Shown here: positions 25,065 to 33,913 of the stretch, one piece after another | Layout: each line of letters begins with the position of its first letter | Numbering within the stretch: position 1 is the first letter of the stretch | From: Flavisolibacter sp. | GTDB lineage: Bacteria > Bacteroidota > Bacteroidia > Chitinophagales > Chitinophagaceae | DNA: 64,000 bases | Direction of reading: 5' to 3' | NCBI GenBank assembly: GCA_028288675.1 | Contig: JAQBNG010000127.1 | Location: 85,654 to 149,653, forward strand | Notes under the pieces: model-generated | Told to the model about the DNA's origin: nothing | Seen by the model: the letters and a program-made list of their open reading frames with translations, nothing else | Database searches by the model: none | Made by a program: the position numbers and the translations under genes

Positions 25065-26042
25065 ATGGCTAACGACAGCAAACGCAAACTGCGCATTGCC
25101 ACTATTGTTTATTGGGTGCTACTCTTATACATACTCACTGCACTGGTTTGGTGGTCATTTTCACTTCTTCAACAGAACAAGGAAATACACGAATTAAAGA
25201 AGGAAGGTTTAAACCCTGCACAAATGGATTATGTGCAGCAGGTAAAACAAATTGAAGCACAACAACTGCGCGGCGTTTATAAATATGTAGGTGAGGGAAG
25301 TGCATTCTTACTCCTGATTTTTGTAGGTGCTGTTTTTATTTATCGTTCGGTGCGTCGCCAGTTTAATTTGCAACAGCAACAGCAAAATTTTGTGATGGCC
25401 ATAACCCACGAGCTCAAAACACCAATAGCCGTCTCCCGGCTTAATTTAGAAACCATGCAGAAGTATAACCTGGAAGAGGAGAAAAGAAAAAAACTTCTCC
25501 AGGCTACTTTGCAGGAAACGTTGCGGCTGGATACGCTGATCAATAATATCCTGATCTCTTCTCAATTAGAGGGAAATGCCTACAGTATTTCAAAAGATGA
25601 ACTGGATTTTTCAGAATTGGTAAAAGATGTGGTAAAAGGTTTTCAGTCACGCTACCCCGACCGGATGATAGTTGCCGACATAAGCGCAGAGGTGGAACTG
25701 GAAGGCGATACTATGCTGTTGAAACTTTTGCTTTCCAATTTGCTGGAGAATGCCAATAAGTATTCTCCAAAAGAAAAAAGCATCGTCTTACGATTGTGGA
25801 AAGAAGCCGGTAAGATTTTGCTGGAGGTAGCTGATGAAGGCTGCGGTATTCCCTCCGAAGAAAAGAAGGCCGTGTTTCAAAAATTTTATCGTGTAGGTAA
25901 TGAACAAACCCGGACAACGCAAGGCACAGGCCTGGGATTATACATCTGCAAAAGACTGGCAAAGGAACATAATGGCGATATATTGATAAAGGATAATCAG
26001 CCAACAGGAAGTAAATTCATTGTTCAATTTTATACACCATGA
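25065..26042 (+). CDS. Membrane sensor histidine kinase (HisKA type)
   Basis: A 325-residue kinase with two membrane segments (about 11-32 and 78-96) enclosing a short periplasmic loop of about 45 residues. The HisKA box is ITHELKTPIA (H115), the N-box ENANKYSPKEK, G1 DEGCGIP and G2 GTGLGLYIC. The small sensor loop suggests it reads membrane state or a partner protein, plausibly the co-transcribed GldH (inference). It overlaps the response regulator start by 4 bases (ATGA), typical of a cognate pair. Confidence 0.92.
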   Translation: MANDSKRKLRIATIVYWVLLLYILTALVWWSFSLLQQNKEIHELKKEGLNPAQMDYVQQVKQIEAQQLRGVYKYVGEGSAFLLLIFVGAVFIYRSVRRQFNLQQQQQNFVMAITHELKTPIAVSRLNLETMQKYNLEEEKRKKLLQATLQETLRLDTLINNILISSQLEGNAYSISKDELDFSELVKDVVKGFQSRYPDRMIVADISAEVELEGDTMLLKLLLSNLLENANKYSPKEKSIVLRLWKEAGKILLEVADEGCGIPSEEKKAVFQKFYRVGNEQTRTTQGTGLGLYICKRLAKEHNGDILIKDNQPTGSKFIVQFYTP

Positions 26043-26746
26043 TTGATCTATCAAAACCCTCCATACTTCTTGTTGAAGACGAAGCCAACCTGCACGAAAC
26101 ACTAAAGATGAATTTAGAGCTGGAAGGTTTCCAGGTAACATCTGCTTTTGATGGCATACAGGCAATGAAGGCGGTAGGCAATGAATATTTTGATTTGATC
26201 ATCATGGATGTAATGATACCTGAAGTAGATGGCTTTAGCGTTACGCAAAACATTCGTTTAAGTAATGCAGAAGTTCCTATTTTAATACTCAGTGCAAAGG
26301 ACAGCAGCGCCGACAGGGTAATGGGTTTAAAAAAAGGTGCTGATGATTACCTGACCAAGCCTTTTAATTTAGAAGAACTTTTATTGCGGGTACAAAAACT
26401 CATTCACAAAAACAAAAGGTTGCAGGACAAATCTTCTGTTGGCGATACTTACCTTTTTGGTGGCAACACAGTTGACTTTAAAGCACAACAGGCAACAACG
26501 CACGGCGGCGAAAAAATTGATTTAAGTAAAAAAGAAGCGATGCTCCTGAAGTTGTTGATTGAAAATAAAAATGAAGTAGTGCCAAGAGAAAAGATCCTGC
26601 AATCGGTTTGGGGCTATAATGTGTACCCTACCACAAGAACGATAGATAATTTTATTTTAAGCTTTCGCAAGTATTTTGAAGAGGATAGCCGAAATCCTAA
26701 ATATTTTCATTCGGTAAGAGGGGTAGGGTACAAGTATGCGGAGTAG
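26039..26746 (+). CDS. OmpR-family response regulator
   Basis: A 235-residue regulator. The receiver domain (about 8-120) carries the acidic pair VEDEA, phosphoacceptor Asp in IIMDVMIP (D57) and the Lys in DYLTKPF. The winged-helix DNA-binding domain (about 135-232) shows LSKKEAMLLKLL, VPREKILQSVWG and the RTIDNFILSFRKYF recognition region, ending VRGVGYKY. It is co-transcribed with the upstream kinase and gldH. Targets are unknown. Confidence 0.93.
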   Translation: MIDLSKPSILLVEDEANLHETLKMNLELEGFQVTSAFDGIQAMKAVGNEYFDLIIMDVMIPEVDGFSVTQNIRLSNAEVPILILSAKDSSADRVMGLKKGADDYLTKPFNLEELLLRVQKLIHKNKRLQDKSSVGDTYLFGGNTVDFKAQQATTHGGEKIDLSKKEAMLLKLLIENKNEVVPREKILQSVWGYNVYPTTRTIDNFILSFRKYFEEDSRNPKYFHSVRGVGYKYAE

Positions 26747-26845
26747 TATTTTCTTTTTTACTTGCTAAGTAAGTAAACTGTAGTAATAAATAAACTTAGC
26801 ATTTTGGTTTTGTAGTGTGGCATATAAGAAGCGCAATTCCAGGTA

Positions 26846-27790
26846 CTAGAACACAACAGGTCTTTCCATGCTTTCATGATAGCATAATACCCCCTTGGCA
26901 AAATAATGCATCACCAAACTTTTTCGTGTTAAAGAGAGATCCTTTTTGGGATGACTGCCGTGTAAGAGGTTAGCATGCCAAATCATCACGTCGCCTTTTT
27001 TCGGTAAAAAGGTTTCTGGCTTCAACTGATTTTCCTGAATAACCTGTGCAACTTTATCTTCATACTTTTCATTTAGCCTTACATCAATGCTCCAGGTGTT
27101 GTTTTTTGCATTAAAGTCTTGATTCATTATGTATTTAAACTTATGACTTCCGGGATAATAAAAAAATTCGCCACTACCAGGCACAACATCTTCCAGGGCT
27201 ACCCATACACCAACTAAATACCCCAAAGGCTCTGTGGTAAGATGTAGGCTGTCACTGTGTGCAAGCTGCGAGGAACTTTTATAAAAATTAATGGTTTGGT
27301 AAGGCAGTGCCTCTTTGCCAAGTATAAAGGACAATAACTTTAATAATTCAACATCTCTAAAGAGAGAGTCTACCAGCTTATTTGTTTTATGAAGATTAAT
27401 AACGCGATTAGAAAAATATTTTTCCTTATTCTTTTCGGTAAGATCAGTTGTAATTGACCGTTCAGTCTTATCTATCTCTTCACTCTTAAAAAATCGAGGA
27501 AGAACAATAATGCCTTTCTCCCGCCAGAGTAAAAGTTGTTGCTGAATATTATTATTAAATGATTTGTATAAGGGCATGTTCTGGATAGTTTCTGTAGTAA
27601 CAGGCTGATCCATCCAGGGGAAATCGTCACTATGCCGGGGTATGGAATTGTATGATAAACCTTGCCAAAGCTTTTTCTTTATTCCATATTTTTTATATAA
27701 AATATTATTTTTTCGCAGACTATTGAAATGCTTTAAAGCAGATAATATTCTTATGATCCCTAGCTTTCTAAGTTGATTCACTAAACGCAT
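26846..27790 (-). CDS. Phytanoyl-CoA dioxygenase (PhyH) family protein
   Basis: A 314-residue Fe(II)/2-oxoglutarate oxygenase-type protein. The facial triad is visible as AHSDS (His and Asp) in the middle and the distal His in NLLHGSHPKKD, followed by the 2-oxoglutarate-binding Arg in LTRKSLVMHY. The characteristic EDVVPGSGEFFYYPGSHK segment is present. The N-terminal 80 residues are basic and less conserved. The substrate is unknown; relatives modify lipids, small metabolites or amino acids. It stands alone with no biosynthetic neighbours. Confidence 0.8.
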   Translation of the reverse strand: MRLVNQLRKLGIIRILSALKHFNSLRKNNILYKKYGIKKKLWQGLSYNSIPRHSDDFPWMDQPVTTETIQNMPLYKSFNNNIQQQLLLWREKGIIVLPRFFKSEEIDKTERSITTDLTEKNKEKYFSNRVINLHKTNKLVDSLFRDVELLKLLSFILGKEALPYQTINFYKSSSQLAHSDSLHLTTEPLGYLVGVWVALEDVVPGSGEFFYYPGSHKFKYIMNQDFNAKNNTWSIDVRLNEKYEDKVAQVIQENQLKPETFLPKKGDVMIWHANLLHGSHPKKDLSLTRKSLVMHYFAKGVLCYHESMERPVVF

Positions 27791-28239
27791 TAACCATCAG
27801 TATTACTTTAAACAATCTTCGATACTTGAGAAAAGTAATACGTTAAGGCGACTAATACAAATAGTAATGAGAAATGTTAACCTTAAGCAACAATATAAAA
27901 TAAAGTAGACTATAACCGTATCTGCTATCTGTAGTAGAAAATGGAAAAATTGGTATGTCTAAATACTTCTTCTCCATTGTGTTTCCTACGGCAGAGTAGT
28001 ATTGCTGTCAATATTTAATGGCGGGGAGGCGTTTGTTTTAATGTCCGCTTTCTGAAAACGATGAGTCTGCTCTATTCACACCAGGTTTAGCAATAGTACG
28101 TATCAGAAAAAGAGAAAAGACGCATTGACGTAAAACACAAATGAAATCATCCCTTTTTCTAAAAGTTTGCCAATTATTTTCAATAAGCACGGCCTTGCGG
28201 CAAACCTCCGTAAATTGGTAAAACCAAATTTTATCAACC
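27791..28239. other. Intergenic between divergent genes, no gene seen
   Basis: About 450 AT-rich bases. Only short unconvincing frames are present. No consensus -7 box, strong hairpin or repeat seen elsewhere in the window was found. Confidence 0.4.
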
Positions 28240-28980
28240 ATGCAAATGAGAAATGCAATTCTGCTCTTACTAATTGTAAGCACCGTTTCCTGCTCGCCCA
28301 AATATGTAACTCCCGGAAGTGACGTGAAAATCTCAGAACTGGCCGATGCTGACATTTCAAAGCTATTGGCCAATAAGCCTGCCGCTGAATTTCCTGTAAA
28401 CATCGCTGTGGTAAGGCTTCAATCTCCATCTTATACCAACCACCGGTATAGCAATAGATACAACCCACAACCAGAGCCGCAGGATAAGTTTTCAATGATT
28501 CTTACAAGAGATGCAGAGGAGGAGGAAGCCTTTAATAAATTGGCCCAAATGGAAGGTGTAAAACAGGCATCTCCTTTTAACCGTCTTTTATTGCCTTATA
28601 CTTATAACTCTATTAAAGATCTACGGCTGGCTGCTGCTAAAATGAAAGCCCAGATGTTATTGGTCTATACTTTCGACACACAATTTTTTGTGGATACAAA
28701 GAACTATGGACCGCAGAATGTAATAGCGCTTGGCTACTTAAAAAATAAAGAAGTGAAAGCAGTTACCACAGCATCTGTTGCCCTTTTTGATGTGCAAACA
28801 GAATATTTATATGGTTTGGCAGAGGCAACCGCCACTCAAAAAAAGAGAGCTAATGCCTGGAAAAAGCTTGACGAAGTTGACAACCTTAGAATCGACACAG
28901 AAAAAAAATCGTTTAACCAGTTAATAGGTGAGATTGAAAAAATGTGGAAGGGAGTGATGCAGGAATATGCGAAGAAGTAG
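28240..28980 (+). CDS. Hypothetical lipoprotein
   Basis: A 246-residue protein with a lipoprotein signal (lipobox TVSC, Cys18). The mature part has a domain with the pattern FPVNIAVVRLQSP … LLLPYTYNSIKDLRLAAAKMKAQMLLVYTFD, resembling periplasmic lipoproteins that keep a GNA1162/TolB-N-like alpha/beta fold, but I do not recognise a named family. It is a single gene with a hairpin overlapping the end of the convergent gene. Confidence 0.65.
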   Translation: MQMRNAILLLLIVSTVSCSPKYVTPGSDVKISELADADISKLLANKPAAEFPVNIAVVRLQSPSYTNHRYSNRYNPQPEPQDKFSMILTRDAEEEEAFNKLAQMEGVKQASPFNRLLLPYTYNSIKDLRLAAAKMKAQMLLVYTFDTQFFVDTKNYGPQNVIALGYLKNKEVKAVTTASVALFDVQTEYLYGLAEATATQKKRANAWKKLDEVDNLRIDTEKKSFNQLIGEIEKMWKGVMQEYAKK

Positions 28981-29035
28981 GAGGCTGACTCAATTGGCCG
29001 TTAGCCGTATTTGCAGAGCCGCTAAGCCTCTTTTT
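28981..29035 (+). terminator. Possible terminator, long loop
   Basis: GAGGCT (28981-28986) and AGCCTC (29025-29030) pair, followed by TTTTT. The loop is 38 bases, so the case is moderate. It overlaps the last codons of the convergent gene. Confidence 0.45.
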
Positions 29036-29495
29036 GTTTCCTGAACCTAAACCAAATCGGGTGTTCCCGGGAATCGAGTTCTTTTGCCATTAAGGTGCGC
29101 AATTTTGAACATCTTTTACGCAAATCCTCATACTCAAGATCGTTTAACCTGATTTTGTTATTTACCCTATCCGCCGAAAGTGCAGCTACAATATATTTTT
29201 GTAAATCAAAATACATTTCCCGAAAATATCTGCTTATAACTATTCCGTTCCCTTCAAAATACCAATCTCTGAAGCCTATACTAAGCTGTAAAACATCTTG
29301 CCAGTTAACTTGGTTGTGGAAAGGGTATTGTGGAAATAAGGAAGTTAGTTTCACAAATTTGGTATACGCCTCCAGCCTTTTTTGCCACAGATTTTCCAGA
29401 AGTTTTGCCTGGTAGTCCATGTAAAGTTTTACAACTCCACCAACTACTCCTAAAATAATCAAAGCAATTAATGCTTTTTGCATTTCCTCATACAT
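29022..29495 (-). CDS. Single-pass membrane protein of unknown function
   Basis: About 157 residues from the preferred Met codon; the frame is open 12 codons further to 29531, and the first TM suggests a start at 29495 or 29483. One N-terminal membrane helix (ALIALIILGVVGGVVKLYM) precedes a helical cytosolic part, LLENLWQKRLEAYTKFVKLTSLFP …, ending in a basic FRFRKQKEA tail. The shape (TM plus long helical domain with a QKRLEAY motif) resembles small membrane proteins often found near mobile or defence regions, but nothing here confirms a role. Confidence 0.55.
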   Translation of the reverse strand: MYEEMQKALIALIILGVVGGVVKLYMDYQAKLLENLWQKRLEAYTKFVKLTSLFPQYPFHNQVNWQDVLQLSIGFRDWYFEGNGIVISRYFREMYFDLQKYIVAALSADRVNNKIRLNDLEYEDLRKRCSKLRTLMAKELDSREHPIWFRFRKQKEA

Positions 29496-29676
29496 ATACC
29501 TGACATTTATTAGCAGTTCATAATTGTTCAACCATTAAGTGCTTCACCTATTACATAACCTGAAGACCTTTTAAAATAAGCTTATTCTGATGGGTTCCAG
29601 ACATTCCCCAAAGTTCTAAGTCATGACGAATCAAGAAAGAGAAACCTCCTAAAAACATAATTGATAAACTATAGCA

Positions 29677-30120
29677 TCACACCCCAAACTGCTTTAAATG
29701 ATGATCCATATGTCTATACCCAAGCACCGCCCATTCCTGTGCTGACATCTTACCAAAAAAAGGATGCACACTTGAGGTAACCGTGTAGCCTTCCGTAGCA
29801 AATCGGTTAATATAAACAATGAGGCTTTCCTTCTCAGCCTCAAAATCTTTTTCACCCGACATTTTATATTGGGAGTCTGTTGGTAAGCCTTTGCCAATTG
29901 GCGCAGTACTGAACATTTTTTTCTTTGCCATTTTACCAAACAACTTTCCTATGAATGCCTGCTTGATCTTCAACTCGCCAAAATAATTTTTAAACGTGGC
30001 TGTGCAATGGGCCATCATCTGGGCGGCATTCATCTTGCCCCATTGAGCAGGTGTATTGGAATGGATGGCATTGAGGCGGGAAAGTATTTCCTCTGTGGCA
30101 GTAGTTTCAAAAAGATTCAT
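29677..30120 (-). CDS. DUF1569 (DinB-like) protein
   Basis: A 147-residue protein with the DUF1569/DinB-like four-helix pattern. Potential metal-binding His residues are at AQMMAHCTATF, in SSVHPFFGKMSAQEW and in GYRHMDHHLKQFGV at the C-terminus, the last being the family signature. Members may be metal-dependent thiol-transfer or hydrolytic enzymes; the function is unknown. It is divergent from korA. Confidence 0.8.
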   Translation of the reverse strand: MNLFETTATEEILSRLNAIHSNTPAQWGKMNAAQMMAHCTATFKNYFGELKIKQAFIGKLFGKMAKKKMFSTAPIGKGLPTDSQYKMSGEKDFEAEKESLIVYINRFATEGYTVTSSVHPFFGKMSAQEWAVLGYRHMDHHLKQFGV

Positions 30121-30174
30121 ATAAGTTTAATTAAAAAAGTAAGATAGAAAATTTAACGCATGCCTGCGCTAAAG

Positions 30175-30209
30175 AACCCTAAACTCTAAACGCCAAACCC
30201 CAAACCCTT
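30175..30209. repeat. 7-bp periodic tract (5 units, AACCCTA-like)
   Basis: Five heptamers based on AACCYYA lie immediately before the korA -7 box (one base gap). They look like a telomere repeat but are degenerate, short and intergenic in a bacterial chromosome. Confidence 0.6.
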
Positions 30210-30210
30210 T

Positions 30211-30218
30211 TATCTTTG
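30211..30218 (+). promoter_or_regulatory. -7 box of korA
   Basis: TATCTTTG, exact TAnnTTTG, only 4 bases before the start codon, implying a leaderless or near-leaderless mRNA. Confidence 0.65.
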
Positions 30219-30222
30219 CCCG

Positions 30223-32082
30223 ATGGACCGCAAACAAGAAGTTTTACAAGACGTAGTTATAAAATTCGCTGGTGATAGTGGAGATGGAATGCAGCTTACC
30301 GGCACACAGTTTACCAACAACACTGCTATGTTGGGCGCCGACCTTTCTACCTTCCCCGACTTTCCTGCTGAAATACGTGCACCACAAGGAACCCTGCCAG
30401 GGGTAAGCGGCTACCAGTTGCGGTTTTCAAGCGAAAGCATTCATACTCCCGGCGACTACTGGGATGTGCTTGTGGCGATGAATGCCGCCGCCCTAAAAAC
30501 AAACTTAAAGAGTTTGAAAAAAGGCGGGAAGGTAATTGTAAACGTAGATGGCTTCGATGTAAAGAACCTGCGCCTTGCGAATTACCCCGATGGTATTAAC
30601 CCAATCGAAGACAATACACTGGAAGGTTACGAAGTGATAAAGATGGACATTACTAAAATGACCCGCGAAGCCCTGAAAGATTACCAGATGGGCACTAAAG
30701 AAAAAGACCGGGCAAAGAACATGTTCGTGCTGGGCTTTTTATATTGGATGTATGGTCGCGATATGAAAAACACGGAGCAATTTTTAGAAGAAAAATTCAG
30801 CCGCAAGCCTGATATTATGGAGAGCAATTTGAAAGCATTGAAGGCGGGTTATAACTACGGCGATACCACTGAAACTTTCACCACGCAATACAAGGTTGAA
30901 AAAGCGAAAATGGACGCCGGTTCTTATCGCAGCATCATGGGCAACCAGGCCCTTGCTTATGGATTAATTGCAGCATCCGTAAAAAGCGGCCTTACACTTT
31001 TCCTGGGAACATATCCTATCACTCCTGCTTCCGACATTTTACACGAACTAAGCAAGCATAAAAATTTTGGTATAAAAACCTTCCAGGCCGAAGATGAAAT
31101 TGCCGGTATCTCTGCTGCCATCGGCGCATCATACGGTGGGCTCTTTGGTATCACCAGTACATCCGGTCCGGGCCTGGCATTAAAAGGCGAAGCCATGGGT
31201 TTGGCCATGATGCTGGAAATTCCTTTGCTCATTATTAATGTACAGCGTGGCGGTCCTTCAACAGGGCTTCCTACTAAAACAGAACAGAGCGATCTGATGC
31301 AGGCCTACTATGGAAGAAATGGCGAATCACCGATACCTATTGTTTCCGCCTCTACGCCGAGCGATTGTTTTGAAGCAGTGTATGAAGCCGTCCGTATTTC
31401 AGTGGAGCATATGACACCCGTTATCTTTTTAAGTGACGGCTATATTGCCAATGGTGCAGAACCGTGGAGATATCCTAATACAGAAAACCTGCCGAACATT
31501 CATGTAAAATTCAAAACAGAATTAGGTCATGGCGAAACAAAGTTTCAACCTTATCAAAGAGATGAAAAATTAGTACGTCCCTGGGCTTTACCGGGTACAC
31601 CGGGATTGGAGCACCGCATCGGCGGATTGGAGAAAGAGAACATTACCGGCAACGTGAGCTACGATCCCGAGAACCACCAGTTGATGGTGAAAATCAGGCA
31701 GGAGAAGGTTGATAAAATTGCACAGTACATACCTGAACAAAAACTGGATAACGGGCCTGAAGAAGGTGATGTATTAGTGTTGGGTTGGGGTTCTACTTAT
31801 GGCGTTATTAAAACCGCTGTTGAAGAATTATTAGCCGAAGGCCATAGTGTAGCACATGCGCATTTACGGTATGTTCGTCCCTTTCCTAAAAACTTAGGAG
31901 ACATATTAAAGAAGTATAAAACTGTTTTAATTCCAGAGATCAACAACGGACAATTGATTAAAATTATTCGTGACCAATATTTGGTGGATGCAAAGGGTTA
32001 TAATAAAATTATGGGTGTACCTATTACGAAGGCGGAGTTGATAGAGGAGATCAAAAAATACCTCATGCTGGCTATTGCTTAA
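30223..32082 (+). CDS. korA: 2-oxoacid:ferredoxin oxidoreductase subunit alpha (KorA, gamma-alpha fusion)
   Basis: A 619-residue subunit of 2-oxoglutarate (or related 2-oxoacid):ferredoxin oxidoreductase. The N-terminal gamma-type domain (about 8-195) begins VVIKFAGDSGDGMQLTG. The alpha pyrimidine-binding domain (about 215-440) contains GNQALAYGLI, TYPITPASDIL and the QRGGPSTGLPTKTEQ signature. A C-terminal transketolase-C-like part follows. The enzyme needs a beta subunit (KorB, TPP and Fe-S binding), normally encoded directly downstream. Here a terminator and a repeat element follow instead, with no korB in the window. Length is normal for the fused form. Confidence 0.9.
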   Translation: MDRKQEVLQDVVIKFAGDSGDGMQLTGTQFTNNTAMLGADLSTFPDFPAEIRAPQGTLPGVSGYQLRFSSESIHTPGDYWDVLVAMNAAALKTNLKSLKKGGKVIVNVDGFDVKNLRLANYPDGINPIEDNTLEGYEVIKMDITKMTREALKDYQMGTKEKDRAKNMFVLGFLYWMYGRDMKNTEQFLEEKFSRKPDIMESNLKALKAGYNYGDTTETFTTQYKVEKAKMDAGSYRSIMGNQALAYGLIAASVKSGLTLFLGTYPITPASDILHELSKHKNFGIKTFQAEDEIAGISAAIGASYGGLFGITSTSGPGLALKGEAMGLAMMLEIPLLIINVQRGGPSTGLPTKTEQSDLMQAYYGRNGESPIPIVSASTPSDCFEAVYEAVRISVEHMTPVIFLSDGYIANGAEPWRYPNTENLPNIHVKFKTELGHGETKFQPYQRDEKLVRPWALPGTPGLEHRIGGLEKENITGNVSYDPENHQLMVKIRQEKVDKIAQYIPEQKLDNGPEEGDVLVLGWGSTYGVIKTAVEELLAEGHSVAHAHLRYVRPFPKNLGDILKKYKTVLIPEINNGQLIKIIRDQYLVDAKGYNKIMGVPITKAELIEEIKKYLMLAIA

Positions 32083-32111
32083 CCGCCGCCGCGCTTGCAA
32101 CGATGTTTTAA

Positions 32112-32144
32112 AACTCAATTATATCTTATGATTGAGTTTTTTCT
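32112..32144 (+). terminator. Intrinsic terminator of korA
   Basis: AACTCAAT (32112-32119) and ATTGAGTT (32131-32138) with an 11-base loop, followed by a T-rich run. It starts 30 bases after the korA stop. Confidence 0.85.
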
Positions 32145-32338
32145 TTTTTACCAAACAGCAGTACTACAATTGATCTTTTGTACTAATGAACAAAATTTAT
32201 CGGCAGCAGAAATCAACAATTTACAAATGTTTATTTTCATTGTGTTAATGGTACAACCGTTAGGAAATCTTGCGTCCCGCTTGTTTCATCCAGCCTAGAG
32301 CAAGGCTTGTACGTGTTGTAATTCTTTCTATTCAACAG

Positions 32339-32509
32339 CCTCGTAGAGGCTTCATCTTGGTAGAAAATAAATAGTGATTACAACACCGGCTCTGTAGGAG
32401 CCGCACCTCAAATGAACCGAAGATTAAATACCCTTCCATCAATGTTCGACTCCTATGATCGCAGGCCATTTGATTCGTTCTTTTCTACCAAGGTTATTCT
32501 CCTACGGAG
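32339..32509. repeat. 171-bp element with imperfect 29-bp inverted ends
   Basis: The left end (32339-32367) and right end (32481-32509) are imperfect inverted copies, sharing an exact TTGGTAGAAAA core. An inner hairpin GGCTC-TGTAG-GAGCC is at 32388-32402. The whole resembles a non-coding MITE-like element. It lies where korB would be expected. Confidence 0.5.
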
Positions 32510-32578
32510 ATGAAGAAAAAATGGCAAATGCAATATTTATGATCTGCCTGCGCAAACGGGTGTATAAAGTGGGTTAGT

Positions 32579-33699
32579 TTATTTCTTCCCGCTAACCTCC
32601 ACGCCGTTTACATAAAAAGGCCCATAAAATATTTTACCGGCGTTAAAAGTGATGGAGGCTACATCACCAACGCTTAAAAAGCCAACTCCCACATTATTAT
32701 CAATTATACAGTTTTCAAACACGCCGTTTCTGATAAGACCTAATTCAGCTTCCATATCTATCCCTGCTCCCGGCGCTGAGGCAACTGCCGATTTCAGGGC
32801 AACATTTACGGTTTTACCTGTATTGATAAACCGGCAGTTGAGGGCAGATAAATGATTGCCGCCAACCCACGAAAAACCTTGCCTTGTGTTACCATCGAAA
32901 GTGCTGTTAAGAAGGGTTATTCTTTTTACTGCTGCCTTTTCATTAGGGGTGGTATTGCCTGTCTGAATACCATCCTTTGGGAAATATTTGCTTGTAACAC
33001 GATCCACAAATAATTCATCGTTATCTAAACCAGCAATTCCATCACCCGGCAATTGAATGCCTGTATCTCCCCAATAACCTCCAATAACCAAATTTTGCAC
33101 GTTACCATCTAATGCCAGGTTGCGAATAGTGGCTGACTTGTTGCGGGTGAGGTCAATCATGCTTTGAGGATAGGCAACGAAATCATAATTATAAAAGCCA
33201 CCTGCAGGTGCATTGTGCCTTGCTCCCGTTATACTTTGAAAAGAGCCGAAGTGTAACCCATTTGCCAGCTTTATAGTAGCTCCATTGCCTTTATAATAAC
33301 AGGTTTTGTGCAACTATCAATCTTTAGCATTGTCCGGCCCAAATAAGCATAGCCTTTACCGATGCCGCGGGCAAATGTTTCGCTGCCTACAGTATAAATG
33401 CCCTTGTTAATTATCAATATTACGCCGCCACTCATGCCATTTATTTTTGCACTAATACGCTGTAAAGCACTTGTGTTTACAGCCGCAGTTGCCGAAGGCA
33501 AAAACCCGAAAGTGCTTGCATTTATTTTAATGGCTGGCAGGTTGTAACTAAAAGCCCTGGATGTAAATTTTACTTTAGCACCGGATAATAAGGTTTGCTA
33601 ACTCCACTTTTATTTTCATCTTCTGCCCTATATAAAGTTGTGGCCTGAATAGTTATAAAAGCGGAGAAAGAAAGAAGCAGAAAAAAGAAAGTTTTTCAT
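32579..33699 (-). pseudogene. Secreted parallel beta-helix protein, frameshifted
   Basis: From 33699 downward the sequence encodes a signal peptide (MKNFLFSASFF… then LSAFITIQA in another frame), a linker, and a pectate-lyase-superfamily-like beta-helix (GGVILIINKGIYTVG, NLALDGNVQNLVIGGYWGD, LLNSTFDGNTRQGFSWVGGNHLSALNCRF, FENCIIDNNVGVGFLS). The frame is broken at about 33660, 33595 and 33292; the last can be repaired by one A in CCTGTTATTATAAAGG. Intact relatives bind or cleave extracellular polysaccharide. There are at least three indels, so it is almost certainly not functional. Confidence 0.75.
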
Positions 33700-33913
33700 T
33701 GTTACAATTTGAACTTTTACCCCATAAAGATGGTGCAGTATTCAAAAGGTAAACTTACCAAACTGACAATTAGGATTTCTTTGACGTACCAGCAGCCGCA
33801 TAGAAGAATGTAAAATCAGCAAGGGTATTATATTTCAGTACATGACAATTTTAATCAGTTGTTTTCCGATAACAGTGCGAAGCTGCTGTATGTTCAGTTG
33901 GTAATAATGGTTC

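Noticed and set aside
26747-26800. Terminator after the response regulator gene
   Set aside because: Only a 6-bp TTACTT/AAGTAA pair without a following T-run; too weak to call.
30175-30209. Telomere-like AACCCTA repeats
   Set aside because: Only five degenerate units, in a bacterial chromosome next to a promoter, and the same 7-bp style occurs elsewhere with other units.
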